A stretch of DNA of 64,000 nucleotides. Source: Bacteroidia bacterium. GTDB taxonomy: Bacteria; Bacteroidota; Bacteroidia; AKYH767-A; OLB10. Where the stretch lies: assembly GCA_037045145.1 (NCBI GenBank), contig JBAOIA010000012.1:248001-312000 (forward strand). Direction: 5' to 3'. Below, one piece after another: positions 16,019-25,000 of this stretch (positions within the stretch are counted from its first letter, which is position 1; every line of letters starts with the position of its first letter). The notes beneath the pieces are model-generated. The model worked only from the letters and a program-made list of their open reading frames with translations. It did no database searches and was not told the origin of the DNA. A program made the position numbers and the translations under genes.

Positions 16019-17477
16019 TCTTTATTCTAATATTATACACTCCGTCAGAAAGCGAAGATACATCAATGCTGCCATTTGTGCCATTAGTTTGTTTTTCTAT
16101 TATCAGTCGCCCGTAAATGTCGTAAACAACCAGTTCATTTTTTGCATCGCTTAATCCTGATATAAACAAGATGTTGTTTACAGGGTTGGGGTAAATGTTT
16201 ATTAAGTTCCCCTTTGGGGGATTTAGGGGGCTTATGCCTGTCAACGTATCACACGCACTTCCCGCTAACGCCCCCAACTCATAATCCGGATTATTAGGCA
16301 AACCTCCGTAAGTTCTTTTGCCACCAAGATAAAATGAGTAGGGTTGTAAATCACATGCTGAGCCTAAGCTGTTGGGAGAGTTAATGGTGCTTAAATACAT
16401 ATTGGTGTTATTATACATAGTGTCGTTATAAGGATAATATTGATAATAACTTGTTGCTAAATAAATTTTACCGTCAGGAGCAAGCTTTAAATCGTCCATA
16501 GTTTCATTAAAATGAGTTTGTCGCAATGTATCAACACTTGCAGCAATATTGGTTGCCGTTAAATCAAACTGATACAGCCGCGATGTATCGGTTGATTGTA
16601 TGGGTATGCCGGATATATAAAGTAAATTATCGTCAGGCGAAAAACATGCGCCCCAATAACAACCAAATGGAGCTTGCGTGGGTTCAGGATAAATGGTTTG
16701 CAAATTACTTAATTGCCCTGTGCATCTGTCAAAGTCATACAATTCCAATAAGCCAACCAAGGTATAATATACCATTTTATTGCCATTATTTGAAAATTGA
16801 ATTCTGCCAAACCCATGATTAGTTGCAAACCCAATATTTTGCGGCATGGAATCGGAAACACCCGCTGGCGAAATCAAATATTTGTAAAAAGTGTTGTTAA
16901 TATTATTCCACCTCCGGTTAATAATCCACCAGTCTCTTCCGTTGCCATGTTTAATGGCTTTTAATCCGTCAGCGCTTTTGTAATTATGTAACTGCACATT
17001 TTTTTGAATCACTTCGCCTAATCCGCCATTGGCGCTCATATCAACTATGGAATAATATAAACCTAACTGACTACTACCCGTTACGCCAATGGAAAAAACA
17101 TAATATTGATTGTTGTTAGATGGATTATCAATAATTAAAACTTCATGGTACCAGGCTTGCATAACAATAGAATCACCATTTTGCATGATTTGATGTTGTT
17201 TATTCCAAATTTCACCATTTTGAAATGGCGGACCTCCGGCAGCCCATGTATCTGTATTATAACCTGCATAAAATAACAGGCTTCCGGCACTGTCGGCAAT
17301 GCTTGCACAACTGCCGCGCGATTTTACCATGCTGCTGCCTGTTATGATATTGGCAGTATCACTAAAATCAACCAGCGCACTGTCGCCAAAGCACCACACG
17401 CTGCCCTGCTTTTGCGCATTTGCAAAATAAGCGCAGCATATAAGAAATGCTGCGCTTATGTATCGGAGTGATTTCAT
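15972..17477 (-). CDS. Secreted beta-propeller T9SS protein, paralogue 4
   Basis: 501 residues from ATG 17477, 12 bases after the stop of paralogue 3. Signal peptide MKSLRYISAAFLICCAYFAN ends NAQ. Body type B (KQGSVWCFGDSALVDFSD) is almost identical to paralogue 3 up to the GLPNNPDY motif, with AIKHGNGRDWWIINRRW, FSNNGNKMVYYTLVGLLELY, FSPDDNLLYISG and KLAPDGKIYLATS as propeller repeats. After NPDY it switches to C-terminal end type I: IYPNPVNNILFISGL, NELVVYDIYGRL, DGVYNIRIKNEAGEYFKKR, a classic type A T9SS sorting domain. The linker ISPLNPPKGN is translated from a palindromic interspersed repeat (16204-16233). Expected to be exported and attached to or released from the cell surface; ligand unknown. 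Confidence 0.87.
   Translation of the reverse strand: MKSLRYISAAFLICCAYFANAQKQGSVWCFGDSALVDFSDTANIITGSSMVKSRGSCASIADSAGSLLFYAGYNTDTWAAGGPPFQNGEIWNKQHQIMQNGDSIVMQAWYHEVLIIDNPSNNNQYYVFSIGVTGSSQLGLYYSIVDMSANGGLGEVIQKNVQLHNYKSADGLKAIKHGNGRDWWIINRRWNNINNTFYKYLISPAGVSDSMPQNIGFATNHGFGRIQFSNNGNKMVYYTLVGLLELYDFDRCTGQLSNLQTIYPEPTQAPFGCYWGACFSPDDNLLYISGIPIQSTDTSRLYQFDLTATNIAASVDTLRQTHFNETMDDLKLAPDGKIYLATSYYQYYPYNDTMYNNTNMYLSTINSPNSLGSACDLQPYSFYLGGKRTYGGLPNNPDYELGALAGSACDTLTGISPLNPPKGNLINIYPNPVNNILFISGLSDAKNELVVYDIYGRLIIEKQTNGTNGSIDVSSLSDGVYNIRIKNEAGEYFKKRFVVIK
16204..16233. repeat. CCCC-TTT-GGGG interspersed repeat translated in frame
   Basis: Element with CCCCTTTGGGGG followed by ATTTAGGGGG, a pattern repeated widely in Bacteroidota genomes. 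Here it encodes SPLNPPKGN just before the sorting domain of paralogue 4. Confidence 0.6.
17427..17459 (-). repeat. Terminator-like hairpin in signal-peptide codons of paralogue 4
   Basis: Coding strand: ATAAGCGCAGCAT, 7-nt loop, ATGCTGCGCTTAT, then TTTTGC. Perfect 13-bp stem, different in sequence from the class in paralogues 1, 2 and 5. Confidence 0.85.
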
Positions 17478-17489
17478 TTAAAACAAAAG

Positions 17490-19034
17490 TTATTCAACAA
17501 CAAATTTATTTACCAATCTTTCTTTTTCTGTTTGCAACGAAACAATGTACATGCCTTTTGCAAGTGCGCTGCAATTAATATCCTGTGTAAAATAACCTCC
17601 TGCGCTACCCCCAACCCCTGAAGGGGAGAGCGCACGCGCAGTGTTGTAAAATAACTTGCCTGAAATATCGTATATGGTTAGTGTTATATTTTTTCCTTTT
17701 AAATGCTGTGCATTTACAAACAACCTTTGCCATGATGCCATGTAGGTAACAAACAACTCCGCTCTCTTTGCTGATGTTGCAAGAGGTGCTATGCCCGTTA
17801 ATGTATCGCATGGGCTGCCTGATATTGCAGGCAGTGTATAATCAGGATTATTAGGTAAACCTCCGTAAGTTCTTTTGCCACCAAGATAAAATGAGTAGGG
17901 TTGTAAATCACATGCTGAGCCTAAGCTGTTGGGAGAGTTAATGGTGCTTAAATACATATTGGTATTATTATACATAGTGTCCTTATAAGGATAATATTGA
18001 TAATAGCTTGTTGCTAAATAAATTTTACCGTCAGGAGCTAATTTAAGAAATCCCATAGATGCATTAAAATGAGTTTGCCATAATGTATCGGCACTGGCAG
18101 CTATATTGGTTGCCGTTAAATCAAGCTGATACAGCCGCGATGTGTCGGTTGATTGTATGGGTATGCCGGATATATAAAGTAAATTATCGTCAGGCGAAAA
18201 ACATGCTCCCCAATACCAGCGTAAGGGAGCCTGTGTGAGTTCAGGGTAAATGGTTTGTAAATTACTTAATTGCCCTGTGCATCTGTCAAAGTCATACAAT
18301 TCCAATAAGCCAACCAAGGTATAATATACCATTTTATTGCCATTATTTGAAAATTGAATTCTGCCAAACCCATGATTAGTTGCAAACCCAATATTTTGCG
18401 GCATGGAATCGGAAACACCCGCTGGCGAAATCAAATATTTGTAAAAAGTGTTGTTAATATTATTCCACCTCCGGTTAATAATCCACCAGTCTCTTCCGTT
18501 GCCATGCTTAATGGCTGTTAATCCGTCAGCGCTTTTGTAATTATGCAACTGTACATTTTTTTGAATCACTTCGCCTAATCCGCCATTAGCGCTCATATCA
18601 ACTATGGAATAATATAAACCTAACTGACTACTACCCGTTACGCCAATGGAAAAAACATAATATTGATTGTTGTTAGATGGATTATCAATAATTAAAACTT
18701 CATGGTACCAGGCTTGCATAACAATAGAATCACCATTTTGCATGATTTGATGTTGTTTATTCCAAATTTCACCATTTTGAAATGGCGGACCTCCGGCAGC
18801 CCATGTATCTGTATTATAACCTGCATAAAATAACAGGCTTCCGGCACTGTCGGCAATGCTTGCACAACTGCCGCGCGATTTTACCATGCTGCTGCCTGTT
18901 ATGATATTGGCAGTATCACTAAAATCAACCAGCGCACTGTCGCCAAAGCACCACACGCTGCCTTGCTTTTGTGCATTTGCAAAATAAGCGCAGCATAGTA
19001 AAAATGCTGCGCTTATGTATCGGAGTGATTTCAT
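17490..19034 (-). CDS. Secreted beta-propeller T9SS protein, paralogue 3 (chimeric)
   Basis: 514 residues from ATG 19034, 12 bases after the paralogue 2 stop. Signal peptide MKSLRYISAAFLLCCAYFAN. Residues 1 to about 390 are nearly identical to paralogue 4 (same body type B). From the GLPNNPDY motif onward it follows paralogue 2 instead (YTLPAISGSPCDTLTGIAPL, then C-terminal end type II with LSPSGVGGSAGG and LAKGMYIVSLQTEKERLVNK). It is therefore a recombinant of its two neighbours. Expected T9SS export; ligand unknown. Confidence 0.87.
   Translation of the reverse strand: MKSLRYISAAFLLCCAYFANAQKQGSVWCFGDSALVDFSDTANIITGSSMVKSRGSCASIADSAGSLLFYAGYNTDTWAAGGPPFQNGEIWNKQHQIMQNGDSIVMQAWYHEVLIIDNPSNNNQYYVFSIGVTGSSQLGLYYSIVDMSANGGLGEVIQKNVQLHNYKSADGLTAIKHGNGRDWWIINRRWNNINNTFYKYLISPAGVSDSMPQNIGFATNHGFGRIQFSNNGNKMVYYTLVGLLELYDFDRCTGQLSNLQTIYPELTQAPLRWYWGACFSPDDNLLYISGIPIQSTDTSRLYQLDLTATNIAASADTLWQTHFNASMGFLKLAPDGKIYLATSYYQYYPYKDTMYNNTNMYLSTINSPNSLGSACDLQPYSFYLGGKRTYGGLPNNPDYTLPAISGSPCDTLTGIAPLATSAKRAELFVTYMASWQRLFVNAQHLKGKNITLTIYDISGKLFYNTARALSPSGVGGSAGGYFTQDINCSALAKGMYIVSLQTEKERLVNKFVVE
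17615..17626. repeat. CCCCT-GA-AGGGG palindrome translated in frame
   Basis: Second copy of the palindrome at 14560, in the C-terminal end of paralogue 3. Confidence 0.6.
18984..19016 (-). repeat. Terminator-like hairpin in signal-peptide codons of paralogue 3
   Basis: Coding strand: ATAAGCGCAGCAT, a 7-nt loop that differs from paralogue 4, ATGCTGCGCTTAT, then TTTTGC. Arms unchanged while the loop changed. Confidence 0.85.
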
Positions 19035-19046
19035 TTAAAACAAAAG

Positions 19047-20618
19047 TTATTCAACAACAAATTTATTTACCAATCTTTCTTTTTCTGTTTGCAAAGAAAC
19101 AATATACATGCCTTTTGCAAGTGCGCTGCAATTAATATCCTGTGTAAAATAACCGCCTGCGCTACCCCCAACCCCTGAAGGGGAGAGCACTCGCGCAGTG
19201 TTATAAATTAGCTTGCCTGTAACATCATATAGGGTTAGTGTTATATTTTTCCCTTTTAAATGCTGCGCATTTACAAACAATTTTTGCCATGATGCCATGT
19301 AGGTAACAAACAACTCCGCTCCCTTTGCTGATGTTGCAAGAGGTGCTATACCCGTTAATGTATCACAGGGACTGCCTGATATTGCAGGCAGTGTATAATC
19401 AGGATTATTGGGTAAACCAAGATATGTTCTTTTGCCTCCGAGATAAAAACTGTAAGGCTGAAAATCACATGCAATTCCTAAACTATCAGGTTGGTTTATT
19501 ACTGACAAGTTCATATTGTACATATTATAAACAGTATCCTGATATGGATAAGGAAATTGAACTCCATTATAATATATGCTGGCTAAATAAATTTTATTGT
19601 CTGGAGCTAATTTTAATCCGCCTCCAGTATAAAGAGGATAGTTGGTTGTCCAAAGTGTATTTTTACTTTGTGAGATATTTGACGCATTTAAGTCATATTG
19701 AAATAGGTAAGTAGTATCATCTGCTGTTGTTACATATAATTTGCTTGCATCGGGTGAGAATTCACAACTCCAAGTATATGGCACTGATGGCAATGCTTCC
19801 GGTTCAATGGTAACAGGATTGCTCAATAATCCTGAACAACGGTCAAAATCATATAGCTCAACCAACCCAATCAAATTGGTAAATACCAATTTTTCGCCTG
19901 ATGGCGAAAAATTGGTATATCCTGAGTTGGTTTTGTTTAATGAACCTATTGACTGAATGGAAAAATTCTGAACGCTGACAGGTGTAATTAAATAAGAATA
20001 CCAGTCATTGTTGCCATTTGATAAAGAACCTGCTTTTCTGAATAATACCCACCAGTCCCTTCCATTGCCATGCTTAACGGCATTTAAGCAATCAACCTGC
20101 TCAAAGCTTTGCAGTTGAACATTTTTAACCGTCACAGCCCCCAAGCCGTTATTCAGCCGCATATCAATTATGCTGTAATATAAGCCATATATGCTCGTTA
20201 CTCCAATAGAAAATAAGTAATAGGTGCTGTCATTAGCCGGATTGGGTACTATTACCAATTCCTGATACCAACCTCTGCCAACAATATTATTTCCGTTTTG
20301 CATTACCTGATGAGTTGTATCAAAAACTAATGTGGTGTTGCCACTTATTGTGGCTCTTGTTTCGGCATAGAAAAGAAGTTTACCATTTTCATTTGCAATT
20401 GATGCGCATGAACCTCTGGTATCTAATCCACATGAGCCAACTATAATATTTGAAGTATCACTGAAGTCAATTAAAGCGCTGTCGCCAAAGCACCACACCG
20501 AATTACGGTTTTGCGCATAGGAAAAGAAATGGCAGCAACAGAGTGTTGCTGCCATTAATGAAAATTTTAAATTATTTAATAACCACAAACCGTTTTTTAA
20601 AATATTCGCCTGCTTCAT
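19047..20618 (-). CDS. Secreted beta-propeller T9SS protein, paralogue 2
   Basis: 523 residues if started at ATG 20618, which overlaps paralogue 1 by 47 bases; alternative ATG 20555 lies in the signal-peptide hairpin. Body type A (NRNSVWCFGDSALIDFSDTS) with GSCASIANENGKLLFYAETR, AVKHGNGRDWWVLF, TNFSPSGEKLVFTN, CEFSPDASKLYVTT and KLAPDNKIYLASI. C-terminal end type II. The mid-gene inverted repeat (19883-19918) has its loop inverted relative to paralogues 1 and 5, producing SPSGEK where they have SPDGEK. Expected T9SS export; ligand unknown. Confidence 0.85.
   Translation of the reverse strand: MKQANILKNGLWLLNNLKFSLMAATLCCCHFFSYAQNRNSVWCFGDSALIDFSDTSNIIVGSCGLDTRGSCASIANENGKLLFYAETRATISGNTTLVFDTTHQVMQNGNNIVGRGWYQELVIVPNPANDSTYYLFSIGVTSIYGLYYSIIDMRLNNGLGAVTVKNVQLQSFEQVDCLNAVKHGNGRDWWVLFRKAGSLSNGNNDWYSYLITPVSVQNFSIQSIGSLNKTNSGYTNFSPSGEKLVFTNLIGLVELYDFDRCSGLLSNPVTIEPEALPSVPYTWSCEFSPDASKLYVTTADDTTYLFQYDLNASNISQSKNTLWTTNYPLYTGGGLKLAPDNKIYLASIYYNGVQFPYPYQDTVYNMYNMNLSVINQPDSLGIACDFQPYSFYLGGKRTYLGLPNNPDYTLPAISGSPCDTLTGIAPLATSAKGAELFVTYMASWQKLFVNAQHLKGKNITLTLYDVTGKLIYNTARVLSPSGVGGSAGGYFTQDINCSALAKGMYIVSLQTEKERLVNKFVVE
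19172..19183. repeat. CCCCT-GA-AGGGG palindrome translated in frame
   Basis: Third copy of this palindrome, in the C-terminal end of paralogue 2. Confidence 0.6.
19883..19918. repeat. Perfect 16-bp inverted repeat inside paralogue 2, loop inverted
   Basis: Arms ATACCAATTTTTCGCC / GGCGAAAAATTGGTAT are unchanged, but the plus-strand loop is TGAT, the reverse complement of ATCA in paralogues 1 and 5. Confidence 0.9.
20528..20556 (-). repeat. Terminator-like hairpin in signal-peptide codons of paralogue 2
   Basis: Coding strand: AATGGCAGCAACA, loop CTC, TGTTGCTGCCATT, then TCTTTTC. Perfect 13-bp stem with a weaker T-run than paralogues 1 and 5. Confidence 0.82.
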
Positions 20619-22074
20619 TCTTTATTCTAAGGTTATACACTCCGTCAGAAAGCGAAGATACATCAATGCTGCCCGCTGCAGAAGCATTCTTCTTTAATAA
20701 TAATCTGCCGTAAATATCATACACCTCTATTTCATTTTTGCCTTCAGGCATTCCGCTAACATACAATGTGCTGTTGGCGGGGTTGGGAAATATCCTCACC
20801 CCACCCCTCTCCAAAGGAGAGGGAGCTATGCCTGTAAGTGTATCACACACACTACCCGCTACCGCCTCCAACTCATAATCAGGATTATTAGGTAAACCAA
20901 GATATGTTCTTTTGCCTCCGAGATAAAAACTGTACGGCTGAAAATCACATGCTGCGCCTAAGCTATCAGGTTGGTTAATTACTGATAAGTTCATATTGTA
21001 CATGTTGTAAACACTATCCCTGTAAGGATAATAATTAGAGGCATTATAATACACATTACTCAAATAGATTTTGTTATCAGGAGCCAACTTTAATCCTCCT
21101 ATTGCATAAGGAAATAAATTAAATGACCATAGAGTATCTTTGCTTCCGGGAATATTGGGTGCGTTTAAATCGTATTGAAATAAATATGAAGTAGTTTGAT
21201 TGGTGGTAACATATAACTTACTTTCATCAGGAGAAAACTCACAACTCCAAATAAATGGATAAGGAGGGTTACCTAAATCAGGTTCTATAGTAACGGGATT
21301 ATTTAACAATCCTGTGCAACGATCAAAATCATAAACTTCAATCAAACCCAACCAATTGGTAAATACCAATTTTTCGCCATCAGGCGAAAAATTGGTATGC
21401 GCTCCTCCTGTTCTGTTTTGCGAACCAACGGACTGAACGGATAAATTCTGAATTCCGTTAGGAGTTATTAAATAGCTGTACCAATCGTTATTTGAACTAA
21501 ATGTGAGTGCATCTGATTTTCTGAATATTAGCCACCAATCTCTTCCGTTACCATGTTTAACGGCATTTAAGCAATCCACTTGTTCAAAGCTTTGCAGTTG
21601 TATATTCTTAGCAGTAACTGCTCCTAATCCACCATTCTGTTTCATATCTATGATGCTGTAAACAAGTCCGTTATTACCAGTGACATTTATTGAAAAAAGA
21701 TAATATACACTGTCGTTGGCAGGATTAGGAACAATTACCAATTCCTGATACCAACCTTCTCCAACAATAGAATCTCCATCTTGCATTACTGATCCTGTTG
21801 AATTAAAAACAAAGGTTGAATTATCAATACTTATGGCATACTTGTACATTGTTGCTGCATAAAAAAGTAAATTCCCGTTATTGTCTGAAATGCTGACACA
21901 GCTTCCCCGACTATCCATTCCTGATTGAAAAGTAACAGGTAATCCCGAACCAAAATCTATTCCCGCACTATCGCCAAAGCACCATACGCTATTTCTATTT
22001 TGCGCATAAGAAAAAAAATGGCAGCAACAAAATGTTGCTGCCATTAGTAAGCATTTTAAATTAAGTGATTTCAA
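20572..22074 (-). CDS. Secreted beta-propeller T9SS protein, paralogue 1
   Basis: 500 residues if started at TTG 22074, one base after the stop of the adhesin gene upstream; ATG 22044 is the alternative and lies in the hairpin. The TTG start gives a charged n-region (MKSLNLKCLL) like MKSL in paralogues 3 and 4. Body type A: NRNSVWCFGDSAGIDFGSGL, AVKHGNGRDWWLIF, FSPDGEKLVFTNWLGLIEVY, CEFSPDESKLYVTT and KLAPDNKIYLSNV. C-terminal end type I (IFPNPANSTLYVSGM, IEVYDIYGRLL, GVYNLRIKNEAGEYFKKR). Linker APSPLERGGVR is translated from the palindrome at 20805-20823. First gene of the tandem array. Ligand unknown. Confidence 0.86.
   Translation of the reverse strand: MKSLNLKCLLMAATFCCCHFFSYAQNRNSVWCFGDSAGIDFGSGLPVTFQSGMDSRGSCVSISDNNGNLLFYAATMYKYAISIDNSTFVFNSTGSVMQDGDSIVGEGWYQELVIVPNPANDSVYYLFSINVTGNNGLVYSIIDMKQNGGLGAVTAKNIQLQSFEQVDCLNAVKHGNGRDWWLIFRKSDALTFSSNNDWYSYLITPNGIQNLSVQSVGSQNRTGGAHTNFSPDGEKLVFTNWLGLIEVYDFDRCTGLLNNPVTIEPDLGNPPYPFIWSCEFSPDESKLYVTTNQTTSYLFQYDLNAPNIPGSKDTLWSFNLFPYAIGGLKLAPDNKIYLSNVYYNASNYYPYRDSVYNMYNMNLSVINQPDSLGAACDFQPYSFYLGGKRTYLGLPNNPDYELEAVAGSVCDTLTGIAPSPLERGGVRIFPNPANSTLYVSGMPEGKNEIEVYDIYGRLLLKKNASAAGSIDVSSLSDGVYNLRIKNEAGEYFKKRFVVIK
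20805..20823. repeat. CCCTCTCC-AAA-GGAGAGGG palindrome translated in frame
   Basis: Perfect 8-bp arms; encodes SPLERGG in the linker before the sorting domain of paralogue 1. A third palindrome family at about the same protein position as in the other paralogues. Confidence 0.65.
21363..21398. repeat. Perfect 16-bp inverted repeat inside paralogue 1
   Basis: Same arms and ATCA loop as at 15274-15309. Confidence 0.9.
22017..22045 (-). repeat. Terminator-like hairpin in signal-peptide codons of paralogue 1
   Basis: Coding strand: AATGGCAGCAACA, loop TTT, TGTTGCTGCCATT, then a long T-run. Perfect 13-bp stem. Confidence 0.85.
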
Positions 22075-22075
22075 A

Positions 22076-25000
22076 TTATTTAATTACAATAAATCTCGTT
22101 CTAAAATACTCATCTGTCTCATTTCGTATCCTCAGATTATAAATACCTTCTGCCAGCGAAGATACGTCAATTACGCCACTGCTGCTGTTATTTTGCTTTG
22201 TAAATAATAACCTGCCATAAAGGTCGTAAACCTGCATTTCATTTTTACCATCACTCATTCCTGTTACCAACAGCAAGCTGTTGGCTGGGTTAGGTTGTAT
22301 GCGTACCTTATCAGCCGGCAGTGTTTTTTCAGGCAATTCATTCTGAGTATGACTGCCACCCTGCCGCAATGCGGGCAATTCAGGAGAGTAATATTCCTTA
22401 CCGAGCAAGGCTGCCGCACTGTAAACGCTCTTGCCCGCTATGAGCCAGTGCTGCGCCAGCAGGCTTTCCAACGCTGTGGTGTCTGTTGCATCAAGCGTAT
22501 CACCTGCTGCCAGCTTGCCGATAATAAGGCTGTTGATGAGCTTATAGTTGGCTTCCATATCATTGCTTTCGGTAATGCTGCTGTTAATGGTTGCAGCAGC
22601 AGCAATGTCATCGGCTTTAATAGCCTGCTTTACGGAGTCAAACTTGCCTATGTTGGCATTGAGCATGACATTGTAAAATGCGCGGAATGATGAGTCAGCC
22701 GCGCTGCCTGTGGTGAGCAGTGTGGTGTCAGCGCTGAGCCGTTTGAACAGGGTTTCTTTAGCAAGGTATTTAGCCTCATCTGCATAACTATCGTACACAG
22801 CAGAATCACCCACTACGGGACCAAATTCTTTATCTCTGTCAATATCGACATTGGTAAATAACGCGGTTGCACAATCAGTATTTGAACTTGCTTCATTATC
22901 ATCCGCTAAAATAACATTCCCATTATAAGGATCAGGAGTAAATAAATTATTTACGTCTGTTTCATCTCCTTGAAAATACCATTTAAAAGGTGATGCTACC
23001 TGCAAGTATCCATCCACTTTCATTAAAGCATTGTTTGAAGTAATCCATTGATTATCCCATGCGTTATTTGCAGTTCCCTGAGGTGAAAATTGTGCGTTTT
23101 CATACCAAATACCTTTGTTATAATCAGTCATCACATTATTTTTCAGCCGCGTGGTTTGGCAATCGCCCTCAAAGCGCAGGGCATAGCCGAGGCGTGTAAT
23201 GCCGTTGCCGCATATATTCAGGTTTTGAGAATTGTCGGCAGCAATGCCGCGTATTTTATCAGCATTATAAGCAACAACGCTGTTGTTATAAATGTCGTTC
23301 GCTTTAATAACAGCATCGTTGCAGTCCTGTATAAATATGCCTGAATACATTTGGCTTGTTTCTAATCCGTCATCAGCCTCCATAGCAATGGTGTTGGGCA
23401 AAAGGCTGCTGCCGTCCGTTCCAACGCTTATGCCCGGTGTGTTGTTGGCATATATTCCTATTCGCGCTCCGGTTATGGAGTTGTCTGTAATAGTTACTGC
23501 GCTGTTTGCGCCCTGCTCATATAATACCCTTATGCCATAATCGCCAGTTGCATAAATGTTATTATGGTCAACGGAAACGGCATTGCCTGTGGTGGCTGTG
23601 CTGTTTATATAAACGGCAGAAGTAGGAACAGTTAAATCGGCAGGTGTTTTTACATGCAAATCGTTACCGGTAATCTGAATAGTGTTGCTGCCGCATTTTT
23701 CAACCAAAATGTTGTTTTTGCTGTTGCTCATGGCATTCTGGTTGCATTTAACAAAGCTGCCTGCAAGCTTTCCGTTGCAGTTAAACATCCTGTACCCTGC
23801 TTCGGCACAGTTGTTTATTGTGTTTTGTTCCATCCTCAACTGCTCAGTTACATTGCCAATGCCATACCTCATGTTTTCAAATGTGTTGTGCAAAATAATT
23901 TTATCATCATTGGCATTGGCGGCTTCGCCCAATATTAAAGCTCCGTAGCCGGTGGGCGAGGTTATAAGCGGATAAGCCAGTAACCGCGCCTGTGACACAT
24001 CGGGTACACGCCCCGGTGCATCTTTAAAATAATTGTACCGGATGTTATAGTCAACGGGGTTTACTAATCTTATACCATAGTCCATGTCAGAAAAAACATT
24101 TTGCTCATTTGCTGCGCCAATGGTTAAATCGGATGGCGCGAGGAGCAGAATATGGTTAAACGATTTGTCGCCATATTCATAAACCGCTCTTCCGCTGCAC
24201 CTGAAAATGCAATTATGTATTTGCATATTGCTGTAATCCGTTACGCCCGCCCCTAATTCAACTATGCCGTAAAAATTATGGTCGAATAAGGTATTGGATA
24301 AATTAATATTTGTAATGGATGAGGAATTGCCGTTAATTGCAATAGCTGCTTCGGCATCTTCCATATCGGAATTGGTTATTTCCAGCTCGGAAGTGCCGTC
24401 AGCAAGCACAATGCCTTTCCATAACACATTACAACCGAAAAAACGGCTGTCTTGTACATCTAGCTTTTTGCCTGCATCAACATATATTCCCACTCCCTGG
24501 CTGCAAATTACTGTTTTGTTGTTAAATAAATTAAAATCGGCATCTACCGTAAAATCATCCGTAAGATATACCACATCAGGAGTTATAACGCTGATTGCGC
24601 TTGCAATGTTATTTCCACTATTAATAGTAAATGTGCTGCTGACGCACAATGTTGAAGATAATGTGCCGCACACATCGGGCTGCGGCTGCAAAGCAAGGTT
24701 TTTGTCTTCGGCAATAACTATTTGGTCAACTAACACGTTTCCGTTAATGCTGTTAATGGATAATGTATATTCCTGATTATCGAGTTGGCTCAATAAAATA
24801 GGAGATAAACTGTTTGGCAAAAACCGATACCAATTCCAGTCACTGCTGCTAATACAGCTTAACGTACAAACGGGAGTACCGTCCAATTTAATTTCAAGCT
24901 GGCTGCCTGAACCGGCATCTTTGGCTTTTATCCAAACATAATAATCGGTATCATCAACTCTGGGGTGAAATTTATATTCAACAGGGGCACTTCCTGCTGC

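Noticed and set aside
13681..22074. CRISPR array or tandem insertion sequences as explanation for the repeats
   Set aside because: Repeat units are whole genes of about 1.5 kb with signal peptides and sorting domains; no short regularly spaced repeats and no cas genes.
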